Source: Winogradskyella sp. (GTDB taxonomy: Bacteria; Bacteroidota; Bacteroidia; Flavobacteriales; Flavobacteriaceae). Taken from it: 18,323 nucleotides of DNA. This document shows, one piece after another, positions 7,308 through 14,636 of the stretch; position 1 is the stretch's first letter; every line of letters starts with the position of its first letter. The stretch covers positions 1 to 18,323 of the forward strand of contig JASBSE010000045.1 of assembly GCA_030149115.1 (NCBI GenBank). The letters run 5' to 3'. The notes under the pieces were generated by a model. It made no database searches. It worked only from the letters and a program-made list of their open reading frames with translations, and was not told the origin of the DNA. The position numbers were made by a program, and so were the translations under genes.

Positions 7308-8381
7308 ATGGCAGATTTTCATAAATTAAGAATAAAAGACCTTTATAAGGAGACAAAAGACACTTCGGTGGTAACTTTTGATGTTCCTGAAGTGTTGGAG
7401 GAAGACTTCAAATTTTCACAAGGCCAACATTTAACGCTCAAAACTTTAATCAACGGAGAAGATGTACGTCGTTCTTATTCACTTTGTTCAAGTCCGTTTG
7501 ATAACGAATGGAAAGTTGCTGTAAAAGAAATTCCAGGTGGAAAGTTTTCAACCTTCGTAAATTCAACATTAAAAATTGGTGATGAGTTAGAGGTAATGCC
7601 TCCAAGTGGGACTTTTGGTGTAAAATGTAATGCTGAAAATGCTAAGAACTATCTGTTTTTTGCAGCAGGAAGTGGTATTACACCAATTCTATCCATGATA
7701 AAAGCACACTTAGCTTCAGAACCTAATTCTACTTGCAAATTATTCTATGTGAATAAAACAGCAAAATCCATTATCTTTAAGGAAGAGTTAGAACAGCTAA
7801 GAAACACGTATTTCGGAAGGTTGGAAATTTATTATTTCTTAACCAAAGAAAAACGAGACATTGAATTGTTCAATGGACGTTTTGATGATGAAAAGATGAA
7901 AGTGCTCACCAAAACATTTATTGATATTCCAGATACTAGTGAAGTGTTTTTGTGCGGTCCGGAAGATATGGTGAATTACGTTAGCAACTATCTTGCAGAA
8001 GCAGGTTTGCCAAAAGAATTAATTCATTTTGAATTATTTGTAAAAGGCTTAACCGAAGAAGATAAAAAGCGTGTAGAACGACTGTCTGAACAAAAAATCG
8101 ATGGAGTCGAAGTTATCATTATTGATGGAGGAAAAGAATTTCGTTTCACCATGCAAAAGGACGATGATAACATTTTAGATGGCGCATTAACCGCTGGTGC
8201 AGATTTGCCATTTGCATGTAAAGGTGGTGTTTGCAGTACGTGTAAATGTCAGGTTATGGAAGGTGAAGTTGAAATGAAAATCAACTACGCACTAGAGGAT
8301 GATGAGGTTGCACAAAACTATGTGTTAAGTTGCCAAGCTGTGCCAACGACTAAAAAAGTAATAGTCGATTTCGATGTGTAA
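7308..8381 (+). CDS. paaE: Phenylacetyl-CoA 1,2-epoxidase reductase subunit PaaE
   Basis: Transfers electrons from NADPH through FAD and a 2Fe-2S cluster to the di-iron oxygenase PaaABC(D). In its 357 residues the order is: an FAD-binding barrel with the RSYSL motif, a ferredoxin-reductase NAD(P)-binding domain (YLFFAAGSGITPILSMI), then a plant-type ferredoxin domain whose cluster ligands are Cys304, Cys309, Cys312 (CKGGVCSTCKC) and Cys342 (LSCQA). Size and order match PaaE. It is the first gene of the operon, unlike the paaABCDE order of E. coli, and follows the TetR gene and operator. The ATG at 7308 is the first in-frame Met of the conserved protein. Confidence 0.95.
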   Translation: MADFHKLRIKDLYKETKDTSVVTFDVPEVLEEDFKFSQGQHLTLKTLINGEDVRRSYSLCSSPFDNEWKVAVKEIPGGKFSTFVNSTLKIGDELEVMPPSGTFGVKCNAENAKNYLFFAAGSGITPILSMIKAHLASEPNSTCKLFYVNKTAKSIIFKEELEQLRNTYFGRLEIYYFLTKEKRDIELFNGRFDDEKMKVLTKTFIDIPDTSEVFLCGPEDMVNYVSNYLAEAGLPKELIHFELFVKGLTEEDKKRVERLSEQKIDGVEVIIIDGGKEFRFTMQKDDDNILDGALTAGADLPFACKGGVCSTCKCQVMEGEVEMKINYALEDDEVAQNYVLSCQAVPTTKKVIVDFDV

Positions 8382-8390
8382 ATATAATTT

Positions 8391-8440
8391 GTCATTCTGT
8401 ATTGTCTCACTGAGCGCAGTCGAAGTGTAATGCGGAATCC
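8391..8440. repeat. Palindromic repeat between paaE and paaA
   Basis: Starts with GTCATTC and contains the core GAGCGCAGTCGAA (8412-8424) flanked by CACT (8408-8411) and AGTG (8424-8427). The 13-base core is identical to that at 9834-9846. The element ends GGAATCC. It lies wholly between genes. Confidence 0.7.
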
Positions 8441-8476
8441 AATAAACACTAAAAACTATTCACTAAATACTAAATT

Positions 8477-9433
8477 ATGAGTGAAGAACAAATAAAAAAT
8501 CTAGAAGCAGAATTTGAAGCACGTATTGCACGTGACGAGAAAATCGAACCTAAAGATTGGATGCCAGAAAAATATCGTCAAACGCATATTAGGCAAATTA
8601 GTCAGCATGCGCATTCCGAAATCGTTGGGATGTTACCAGAAGGCAACTGGATTACTCGTGCGCCTTCATTACGACGTAAAGTAGCCTTGTTGGCTAAGGT
8701 GCAAGACGAGGCTGGTCACGGATTATATCTGTACAGTGCCTGTGAAACACTAGGAATTTCTCGCGATGAATTATACGAACAATTACATTCTGGTAAAGCA
8801 AAATATTCTTCCATTTTCAATTATCCAACAGTAACTTGGGCAGATATGGGAGCTATCGGTTGGTTGGTAGATGGCGCAGCTATTATCAATCAAGTACCGC
8901 TTTGTAATACCTCTTTTGGACCTTATGCTAGAGCAATGGTGCGTGTGTGTAAAGAAGAAAGTTTTCATCAGCGTCAAGGCTATGAAATTATGTTGAAGTT
9001 ATGTGAAGGTACGCCAGAACAAAAAGAACTAGCTCAAGATGCACTTAACCGTTGGTGGTGGCCAAGTTTAATGATGTTTGGTCCAACAGATGCAGAATCT
9101 ACCCATACAGAACAAAGCATGAAGTGGAAGCTGAAACGTAAAACGAATGACGAATTACGTCAACAGTTTATAGACCAAACTGTGCCGCAGGCTGAAATTT
9201 TAGGATTAACAATTCCAGATTCAGATTTAAAATGGAATGAGGAGCGTCAAAGCTATGACTTCGGTGAAATTAATTGGGATGAGTTTTGGCAAGTTGTCAA
9301 AGGTCACGGTCCAATGAACAAAGAACGAATGAAAGCCAGAGTAGGAGCATGGGAACGTGGAGAATGGGTTCGTGATGCAGCGATGACTCACGCACAGAAA
9401 AAGCAAAATAGGAAAGAAAAACAAGCAATATAA
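8477..9433 (+). CDS. paaA: Phenylacetyl-CoA 1,2-epoxidase catalytic subunit PaaA
   Basis: Catalytic di-iron subunit that epoxidises the aromatic ring of phenylacetyl-CoA with O2. It has 318 residues. The carboxylate-bridged di-iron site is visible as two ExxH motifs, E78-AG-H81 (VQDEAGHGLYLYSACETLG) and E161-SF-H164 (CKEESFHQRQG), with E48 in HSEIVGMLPEGNW as a further probable ligand. It forms a complex with the ferritin-fold subunit PaaC and with PaaB. The protein is intact and all recognised key residues are present. It is separated from paaE by 95 bases that carry a palindromic repeat and from paaB by 48 bases that carry another. Confidence 0.97.
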   Translation: MSEEQIKNLEAEFEARIARDEKIEPKDWMPEKYRQTHIRQISQHAHSEIVGMLPEGNWITRAPSLRRKVALLAKVQDEAGHGLYLYSACETLGISRDELYEQLHSGKAKYSSIFNYPTVTWADMGAIGWLVDGAAIINQVPLCNTSFGPYARAMVRVCKEESFHQRQGYEIMLKLCEGTPEQKELAQDALNRWWWPSLMMFGPTDAESTHTEQSMKWKLKRKTNDELRQQFIDQTVPQAEILGLTIPDSDLKWNEERQSYDFGEINWDEFWQVVKGHGPMNKERMKARVGAWERGEWVRDAAMTHAQKKQNRKEKQAI

Positions 9434-9436
9434 TTC

Positions 9437-9465
9437 ACCTGCAAGGTTTTGGTAACCTTGTAGGT
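9437..9465. repeat. Hairpin repeat between paaA and paaB
   Basis: ACCTGCAAGGTT (9437-9448) pairs with AACCTTGTAGGT (9454-9465), 12 base pairs with one G-U, around a loop of five bases. Only one copy of this family is in the window. I recall similar hairpins scattered through flavobacterial genomes. No T tract follows, so it is not a standard terminator. Confidence 0.7.
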
Positions 9466-9481
9466 ATTAATTAAAGATATT

Positions 9482-9769
9482 ATGGCAACAAAAAACTGGC
9501 CACTTTGGGAGGTCTTCGTAAGAAGTAAAAACGGATTAGAACACCGTCATTTTGGAAGCCTTCACGCAGCAGATGCAGAAATGGCTTTAGAAAATGCAAG
9601 AGACGTTTACACAAGACGAAACGAAGGCGTAAGCATTTGGGTTGTAGAAAGTAAGCATATTACAGCATCAAACCCAGAGCATAACGGCGAATTATTTGAG
9701 CCTGCACAAGATAAAGTATACCGTCACCCAACATTTTATGATTTACCAGACGAGGTAAAGCATATGTAA
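9482..9769 (+). CDS. paaB: Phenylacetyl-CoA 1,2-epoxidase subunit PaaB
   Basis: A small subunit (95 residues, the usual PaaB size) of the ring epoxidase. It bridges PaaAC heterodimers and is needed for activity but has no metal site. Family-specific stretches are WPLWEVFVRSKNGLEHRHFG (read as WPLWEVFVRS, then GLEHRHFGSLHA), ADAEMALENARDVYTRRNEG and SIWVVESKHI. It is intact and lies between paaA and paaC as in other paa operons. Confidence 0.96.
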   Translation: MATKNWPLWEVFVRSKNGLEHRHFGSLHAADAEMALENARDVYTRRNEGVSIWVVESKHITASNPEHNGELFEPAQDKVYRHPTFYDLPDEVKHM

Positions 9770-9782
9770 AATAACAAAGTTT

Positions 9783-9809
9783 GTCATCCTGAACTTGTTT
9801 TAGGATTTC
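9783..9809. repeat. Palindromic repeat (GTCATCCTGAACTTG family) between paaB and paaC
   Basis: Begins GTCATCCTGAACTTG, which is identical to the first 15 bases of the element inside paaH at 14236. ATCCTGAA and TTTAGGAT can pair with one mismatch. A second palindromic element follows at 9826. Confidence 0.75.
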
Positions 9810-9825
9810 TTTATTTGGGTTAAAT

Positions 9826-9852
9826 GTCACCTTGAGCGCAGTCGAAAGGTCT
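9826..9852. repeat. Palindromic repeat with GAGCGCAGTCGAA core before paaC
   Basis: GTCACCTT, core GAGCGCAGTCGAA (9834-9846), then AAGGTCT. ACCTT (9829-9833) pairs with AAGGT (9846-9850). The core is the same as at 8412-8424. The element ends 8 bases before the paaC start. Confidence 0.75.
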
Positions 9853-9860
9853 CAATTTGA

Positions 9861-10622
9861 ATGAAAATGAAAAACAAAAACCTATACAACTACATCCTTG
9901 GCATCGCAGATAATAGCCTCATTCTGGGTCAGCGATTAGGAGAACTTTGCGGTCACGGACCAAGTCTAGAAACCGATATCGCGTGCACCAATATGTCATT
10001 AGATTTATTAGGGCAAGTACGTAGTTATTATCAATATGCGGCGAAGATTGCAGGTGATGGCAGAACGGAAGATGATATCGCAATGCTGCGTAAAGAAAGA
10101 GAATATTTCAATGTGTTATTGGTAGAGCAGCCAAATACCGATTTTGGATACACAATGGCAAGACAATTCTTATTCGATGTGTATCATTTTTTGATGCTAA
10201 AAGAACTAGAAAAAAGTACCGATTTAAATCTGTCTGCAATTGCAAAAAAATCTATCAAGGAAGTGAGCTACCACAAGCGTTTCTCATCCGATTGGATTAA
10301 GCGATTAGGAGATGGTACCGAAGAAAGCCATAGTCGTATTCAAACAGCAATAAATGATTTATGGACGTATACCGATGAATTATTCCATCAAACCGAAGCC
10401 GATAAAGCTATGGTTGCTGAAGGTATTGGAGTAGATGTCACTAAATTAAAAGACGCTTATTACGAAGAAGTAAATTCAGTTTTAGAAGAAGCAACGTTAA
10501 GCATTCCAGAAAGCAAATATTTTCAAAAAGGAGGAAAGCAAGGCATTCATACAGAACATATGGGTTACTTGCTAGCAGAATTACAATATATGCAACGTGC
10601 CTATCCAAATATGGAATGGTAA
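9861..10622 (+). CDS. paaC: Phenylacetyl-CoA 1,2-epoxidase structural subunit PaaC
   Basis: A ferritin-fold subunit that pairs with PaaA and stabilises the epoxidase complex; in characterised complexes it lacks the catalytic di-iron site. Its 253 residues include RLGELCGHGPSLETDIACTN (in two parts: LGELCGHGPSLETDIA, then NMSLDLLGQVRSYYQYAA), and KEREYFNVLLVEQPN, FGYTMARQFLFDVY, IKEVSYHKRFSSDW and HTEHMGYLLAELQYMQRAYP at the end. Two ATGs (9861 and 9867) are possible starts and differ by two residues. The region just upstream is repeat-derived and shows no Shine-Dalgarno sequence. Confidence 0.95.
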   Translation: MKMKNKNLYNYILGIADNSLILGQRLGELCGHGPSLETDIACTNMSLDLLGQVRSYYQYAAKIAGDGRTEDDIAMLRKEREYFNVLLVEQPNTDFGYTMARQFLFDVYHFLMLKELEKSTDLNLSAIAKKSIKEVSYHKRFSSDWIKRLGDGTEESHSRIQTAINDLWTYTDELFHQTEADKAMVAEGIGVDVTKLKDAYYEEVNSVLEEATLSIPESKYFQKGGKQGIHTEHMGYLLAELQYMQRAYPNMEW

Positions 10623-10625
10623 CAA

Positions 10626-10647
10626 ATTCCTGTGAAAGCAGGAATCT
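10626..10647. repeat. Palindromic repeat (ATTCCTGC family) between paaC and paaD
   Basis: ATTCCTG pairs with CAGGAAT around TGAAAG-type loop bases, followed by the CT of the conserved ATCT tail. It belongs to the same family as the copies that bracket the GIY-YIG genes, here as a solo copy. Confidence 0.75.
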
Positions 10648-10663
10648 TAGAAATAAAGTATAC

Positions 10664-10710
10664 GTCACTTCGAGTGATTTGTGAAGAATGAACAAATTGT
10701 ATCGAGAAGC
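10664..10710. repeat. Palindromic repeat (GTCACTTCGAGTG family) between paaC and paaD
   Basis: GTCACTTCGAGTGATTT at the left and AAATTGTATCGAGAAG at the right are, in reverse complement, the right half of the element at 14548-14626 (CTTCTCGATACAATTT, then AATCACTCGAAGTGAC). It is therefore an inverted partial copy of that element. Confidence 0.7.
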
Positions 10711-10745
10711 ATTTTAGTGAAACCCTTGTTTTTAGGAAAAAAATA

Positions 10746-11246
10746 ATGACAACAACAGAGCAACATATCAACCCAAAACTTATGAAGATTTTAGAGTCTA
10801 TTTCAGACCCAGAAATCCCAGTATTATCCATTATGGATATGGGTGTAGTGCGTTCTGCGGTTATCGATAATGATGTTGTTAAAATAGAAATCACACCAAC
10901 TTACAGTGGCTGTCCTGCAATGGATGTTATCGGAGACGATATCAAACGTGCGATGCAAAAAGCTGGTTATAAGGCTGAGGTGGATTTGATTTTACACCCA
11001 GCCTGGACAACCGACTGGATTACACCAAGAGGTAGAAAAGCACTTGAAGATTACGGAATCGCAGCACCATTAGATGCTGAGTCTGATAAATCAGTGTTGT
11101 TAGAAGGAAAAAAATTAGTGAAGTGTCCGCAATGTGGAAGCACAAATACAAAAATGATTAGTCAGTTTGGTTCAACTGCTTGCAAAGCACAATTTCAGTG
11201 CAACGATTGCCAAGAACCCTTTGATTATTTTAAATGTTTGAAATGA
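10746..11246 (+). CDS. paaD: Phenylacetate degradation protein PaaD (MIP18/DUF59 family)
   Basis: A 166-residue protein needed for epoxidase activity, probably by helping assemble its iron centre; its family (MIP18) takes part in Fe-S or metal-centre maturation. The N-terminal DUF59 domain has PEIPVLSIMDMGVVR and ITPTYSGCPAMDVIG. The C-terminal zinc-ribbon-like part carries Cys127, Cys130 (CPQCGS), Cys146, Cys152 and Cys155 (CNDC). The frame is intact. The next gene starts one base after its stop, so D and the VOC gene are tightly coupled, in contrast to the repeat-filled gap before paaD. Confidence 0.93.
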   Translation: MTTTEQHINPKLMKILESISDPEIPVLSIMDMGVVRSAVIDNDVVKIEITPTYSGCPAMDVIGDDIKRAMQKAGYKAEVDLILHPAWTTDWITPRGRKALEDYGIAAPLDAESDKSVLLEGKKLVKCPQCGSTNTKMISQFGSTACKAQFQCNDCQEPFDYFKCLK

Positions 11247-11247
11247 A

Positions 11248-11601
11248 ATGAAGGGATTACGAACAACAATATATAAAGTTGCAAGTTTAAAAGAGGCTAA
11301 AGAATGGTATTCCAAAGCATTTAAAACACAACCGTATTTTGATGAGCCCTTTTATGTGGGCTTTAATATTGGTGGTTACGAATTAGGATTGTTACCAGAC
11401 GAATCTCAAAAAGGTGACAATATTCTATCGTATTGGGGCGTAGAAAATATTCAAGAAGCTTATCAAGAGTTAATCAACTTAGGGGCTACTGAACACGAAG
11501 CACCTCATAATGTAGGGGAGGATATTATGGTCGCAACGGTTAAAGATCCTTGGGAAAATATCATAGGAATTATTTATAATCCACATTTCAAATTACCTTA
11601 A
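11248..11601 (+). CDS. VOC-fold (glyoxalase/bleomycin-resistance-like) protein
   Basis: A 117-residue single VOC domain. Visible family features are the beta strand and helix ATIYK-like start (LRTTIYKVASLKEAKEWYSKAF), FYVGFNIGGYELGLL, and the C-terminal DPWENIIGIIYNP, which resembles the DPxGN motif of the family. Metal ligands cannot be assigned with confidence; Glu in YELGLL is one candidate. The gene sits one base after paaD and 3 bases before paaG, so it is an integral member of the operon. It could act on an unstable intermediate of the pathway (oxepin, epoxide or reactive aldehyde), but this is inference from position only. Confidence 0.8.
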   Translation: MKGLRTTIYKVASLKEAKEWYSKAFKTQPYFDEPFYVGFNIGGYELGLLPDESQKGDNILSYWGVENIQEAYQELINLGATEHEAPHNVGEDIMVATVKDPWENIIGIIYNPHFKLP

Positions 11602-11604
11602 AAT

Positions 11605-12384
11605 ATGAGTTCGATTCAATCGAAAATAGAGAATAACATTGCTTGGCTTCATTTAAATAGACCAGAAGTCTTTAATAGCTTCAACCGTGAAATGGCATTA
11701 AAACTTCAATCAATTTTAGATGACTGCGAAAGCAATCCAGAAGTAAGAGCTATTGTTTTAACTGGAAACGGAAAAGCGTTTTGTGCAGGTCAAGACTTAA
11801 AGGAAGTTACAAGTCCCAAACTAAATCCAGGGTTTAAGAAAATTCTAGAGGAACATTATAACCCAATAATTACCAGAATTAGAAACATTAAGAAACCAGT
11901 TATTGGTGCTGTAAATGGTGTAGCGGCAGGAGCAGGAGCAAATATCGCATTAGCATGTGATATCGTTGTAGCGCACGAAAAAGTAAGCTTCATTCAAGCC
12001 TTTAGTTTAATTGGTTTGATTCCTGATAGTGCAGGAACATTCTTTTTACCACGATTAATAGGCTTTCAAAAAGCATCAGCTTTAGCAATGTTAGGAGATA
12101 AGGTTTCAGCCGATAAAGCCGAAGAAATGGGAATGATATACAAAGTTTTACCATTAGAAAGTTTTGAAGAGGAAGTAAATAAACTAGCCTTGAAACTTGC
12201 TAATATGCCAACATTGGCATTGGGAAAAATTAAGGAAGCGTTCAATCAATCTTTAACAAATAACCTAGACCAGCAATTAGCATTAGAGTCAAAATTACAA
12301 ATAGAAGCAGCTCAAACCGAAGATTACGAAGAAGGCGTTTCGGCTTTTGTAGAAAAACGTAAACCAACTTTTAAAGGAAAATAA
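11605..12384 (+). CDS. paaG: PaaG, ring-epoxide isomerase of phenylacetate degradation (enoyl-CoA hydratase family)
   Basis: A crotonase-fold enzyme of 259 residues that turns ring-1,2-epoxyphenylacetyl-CoA into oxepin-CoA and may also act as a double-bond isomerase. The CoA oxyanion-hole regions are FCAGQDLKEV and NGVAAGAGANIALACDIVVA (read as AVNGVAAGAGANIAL). The catalytic Asp is Asp141 in IPDSAGTFFLPR, which corresponds to the Asp of E. coli PaaG, and no Glu of the classic hydratases is at the other site. The C-terminus EEGVSAFVEKRKPTFKGK is very close to that of E. coli PaaG. A separate hydratase (PaaF) is not seen in the window. Confidence 0.92.
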   Translation: MSSIQSKIENNIAWLHLNRPEVFNSFNREMALKLQSILDDCESNPEVRAIVLTGNGKAFCAGQDLKEVTSPKLNPGFKKILEEHYNPIITRIRNIKKPVIGAVNGVAAGAGANIALACDIVVAHEKVSFIQAFSLIGLIPDSAGTFFLPRLIGFQKASALAMLGDKVSADKAEEMGMIYKVLPLESFEEEVNKLALKLANMPTLALGKIKEAFNQSLTNNLDQQLALESKLQIEAAQTEDYEEGVSAFVEKRKPTFKGK

Positions 12385-12390
12385 ATTTTT

Positions 12391-12420
12391 GTCATTCCTG
12401 CGTAGGCAGGAATCTTTTTT
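12391..12420 (+). terminator. Palindromic repeat with T tract after paaG
   Basis: A copy of the ATTCCTGC family preceded by GTCA: ATTCCTGC (12394-12401) pairs perfectly with GCAGGAAT (12406-12413) around GTAG, followed by C and six T. In shape it is an intrinsic terminator within the operon, ending 2 bases before the next start codon. It may reduce expression of the downstream genes, or may simply be a repeat insertion next to a T run. Confidence 0.55.
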
Positions 12421-12422
12421 GA

Positions 12423-13358
12423 ATGAACAAAGAACTTCTCATACAAACCCACCAAAGAATAAAACCATTTATTCACAAAACACCTGTGTTAACATCACAA
12501 TTATTAGATGATATAGCAGGTTGTAAGGTGTTTTTTAAATGTGAAAACTTTCAGAAAATGGGTGCGTTTAAAATGAGAGGTGCGGCAAATGCTATTTTAT
12601 CGCTTTCAGATGAAGAAAGACAAAACGGAGTCGTAACACACTCTTCAGGTAATTTTGCTCAAGCCGTTTCACTAGCAGCCAAGAAAATTGGTGTTAAAGC
12701 GTATATCGTTATGCCAGAAAATGCACCACTAGCAAAAAAAAATGGTGTAAAAACCTATGATGGCGAAATTATAGAATGTGAATCCACAGCTGAAGCTAGA
12801 GAATTTACAGCTAATAAAATTCAAAAAGAAACCAAGGCTTCATTTTTACATCCATCTAATCAAGATGAAGTTATTTATGGTAATGCTACAGCAGCAATGG
12901 AGTTATTGCAAGACCAGCCAGATTTGGATGTTATTTTAGCACCAGTTGGCGGAGGTGGACTTATTGCTGGTACGGCATTGGCAGTACATTATTTTGGTAA
13001 TGATTGTAAAGTTATTGGTGCGGAACCTTTCGAGGTCGACGATGCCTATCGTTCTTTGCAATCGGGAAAAATTGAAAGGAATACAACTACAAACACAGTA
13101 GCCGATGGTTTAAGAACCTATTTGGGTGATCGCAACTTTCCAATTATACAAAAGTATGTTGACCGTATCATAAGAGTAGAAGAAGAAGAGATTATAAGCG
13201 CTATGAAATTAATATGGGAACGTATGAAAATCATCATAGAGCCTTCGTGCGCAGTCCCATTTGCAGCTGTGTTAAGAGAAAAAGAAGAGTTTAAATCAAA
13301 GAAAATAGGAATTATATTATCTGGGGGAAATGTGGATGTTTCTAAGCTTCCATTTTAA
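12423..13358 (+). CDS. PLP-dependent serine/threonine dehydratase-like enzyme
   Basis: A 311-residue fold-type II PLP enzyme of the threonine dehydratase/serine racemase/hydroxyaspartate dehydratase group. The PLP lysine is Lys50 in FQKMGAFKMRGAANAI. The substrate loop SSGNFAQAVS follows, then the phosphate-binding glycine loop PVGGGGLIAGTALA and the C-terminal ILSGGNVDVSKLPF. It lacks the C-terminal regulatory ACT domain of biosynthetic threonine dehydratase, so it is likely a catabolic type. The substrate cannot be fixed from sequence. It is embedded between paaG and paaH, 9 bases before paaH, and is not a recognised step of the phenylacetate pathway; it may serve amino-acid catabolism under the same control. 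Confidence 0.82.
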   Translation: MNKELLIQTHQRIKPFIHKTPVLTSQLLDDIAGCKVFFKCENFQKMGAFKMRGAANAILSLSDEERQNGVVTHSSGNFAQAVSLAAKKIGVKAYIVMPENAPLAKKNGVKTYDGEIIECESTAEAREFTANKIQKETKASFLHPSNQDEVIYGNATAAMELLQDQPDLDVILAPVGGGGLIAGTALAVHYFGNDCKVIGAEPFEVDDAYRSLQSGKIERNTTTNTVADGLRTYLGDRNFPIIQKYVDRIIRVEEEEIISAMKLIWERMKIIIEPSCAVPFAAVLREKEEFKSKKIGIILSGGNVDVSKLPF

Positions 13359-13367
13359 CATAAAAAT

Positions 13368-14546
13368 ATGAATGTAGGAATCATCGGATCAGGAACAATG
13401 GGAGGTGGCATTGCACAAGTAGCTGCCACAGCTGGTTGTACTGTAAAATTATACGATACCAACCAAGAAGCTTTAGATAAAGCTAAAGCGAGTCTTGAAA
13501 AAATATTAAGTAGACTTATTGAAAAAGGTCGAATAGATACTGAAGAAAAGAAAAAAATTCAATCAAATATTTCGTATGTCGATAGCTTAAAAGCGTTAGC
13601 AGATTCAAATCTAACGATTGAAGCTATCGTTGAAAATATTGATATTAAGAAGAAAGTTTTTTCAGAATTGGAAAGCTATGTTGTGGATGATTGTATTATA
13701 GCATCAAATACGTCGAGTTTATCCATAGCTTCAATAGCATCATCATTGCAAAAACCAGAACGTTGCATCGGAATTCACTTTTTCAATCCAGCTCCTTTAA
13801 TGAAGTTGGTTGAGATCATTCCAGCAGTACAAACGTCAAAAGCAGTTTTAGACAAATCAGTTGAAACCATAAAAAGTTGGAAGAAAACAGTAGCTGTTGC
13901 CAAGGATACACCTGGTTTTATTGTAAACCGTGTGGCTCGACCATTTTACGGAGAAGCTTTAAGAATTTACGAAGAAGGCATTGCTGATTTTGAAACCATC
14001 GACTATAGCTTGAAAACATTGGGAGGTTTCAGAATGGGACCATTCGAGTTAATGGATTTCATAGGTAACGATGTTAATTACACAGTAACAGAAACCGTAT
14101 TTACAGCCTTTTATTTCGATCCAAGATATAAGCCGAGTTTTACACAAAAACGCTTAAGCGAAGCAGGTTATTTAGGAAGAAAATCTGGAAAAGGCTATTA
14201 TGATTACGATTCTAGTGGAAAAATCATCAATAATTGTCATCCTGAACTTGATTCAAGATCTCATCAAGAATTGGCACAAACCATTTTCAATCGTGTCTTA
14301 GTAATGCTAATAAACGAAGCAGCTGACGCCTTGTTTTTAAATATTGCATCAGCAGAAGATATAGACAATGCAATGACTAAAGGTGTTAATTATCCAAAGG
14401 GATTATTGGCTTGGGCAGATGAAAAAGGAATTGATTGGTGCGTAGCCAAACTAGATGAGTTGTACAACGAGTATCACGAAGACCGTTACCGATGCAGTCC
14501 GTTGTTACGTAAAATGAATAAAGAAAATAAAACATTTTTTAACTAG
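13368..14546 (+). CDS. paaH: 3-hydroxyacyl-CoA dehydrogenase PaaH, with a repeat-encoded insert
   Basis: Oxidises 3-hydroxyadipyl-CoA to 3-oxoadipyl-CoA with NAD+. Its 392 residues start with the Rossmann motif GIIGSGTMGGGIAQVAATAG, followed by ASNTSSLSI, HFFNPAPLMKLVEI with the probable catalytic His137, and DTPGFIVNRVARP. After GRKSGKGYYDYD comes a second C-terminal 3HCDH domain (FNRVLVMLINEAADALFL). Between these, residues 290-301 (CHPELDSRSHQE) are encoded by an in-frame palindromic repeat (14236-14270). The insert falls in the linker between domains and adds no stop, so the protein probably still works. The start is 9 bases after the dehydratase gene. The gene has the same orientation as its neighbours. 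Confidence 0.93.
   Translation: MNVGIIGSGTMGGGIAQVAATAGCTVKLYDTNQEALDKAKASLEKILSRLIEKGRIDTEEKKKIQSNISYVDSLKALADSNLTIEAIVENIDIKKKVFSELESYVVDDCIIASNTSSLSIASIASSLQKPERCIGIHFFNPAPLMKLVEIIPAVQTSKAVLDKSVETIKSWKKTVAVAKDTPGFIVNRVARPFYGEALRIYEEGIADFETIDYSLKTLGGFRMGPFELMDFIGNDVNYTVTETVFTAFYFDPRYKPSFTQKRLSEAGYLGRKSGKGYYDYDSSGKIINNCHPELDSRSHQELAQTIFNRVLVMLINEAADALFLNIASAEDIDNAMTKGVNYPKGLLAWADEKGIDWCVAKLDELYNEYHEDRYRCSPLLRKMNKENKTFFN
14236..14270. repeat. Palindromic repeat inside the paaH coding sequence
   Basis: GTCATCCTGAACTTG is identical to the intergenic copy at 9783-9797, followed by ATTCAAGATCTCATCAAGAA. ATCCTGAA pairs with TTCAAGAT with one mismatch around CTTGA. It is read in frame as about 12 residues in the linker of PaaH. 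Confidence 0.75.
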
Positions 14547-14547
14547 C

Positions 14548-14626
14548 GTCAGTTCGAGTGCGAAGCGTATCGAGAACAAGCAAAACTTCTCGATACAATT
14601 TTCTGTCGAAAATCACTCGAAGTGAC
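14548..14626. repeat. Large nested palindromic repeat between paaH and paaI
   Basis: The outer arms GTCAGTTCGAGTG (14548-14560) and CACTCGAAGTGAC (14614-14626) pair with a mismatch. The inner arms GTATCGAGAA (14567-14576) and TTCTCGATAC (14587-14596) are perfect. It fills nearly the whole gap between the genes; its right half recurs inverted at 10664-10710. No T tract follows. Confidence 0.75.
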
Positions 14627-14636
14627 ATATTGAAGT

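Noticed and set aside
8783..9424. Two minus-strand open frames in paaA
   Set aside because: Both are antisense shadows of a well-conserved gene with no start context or family similarity.
14548..14626. Intrinsic terminator after paaH
   Set aside because: The hairpin is strong but no T tract follows, and a related inverted copy at 10664 shows it to be a repeat.
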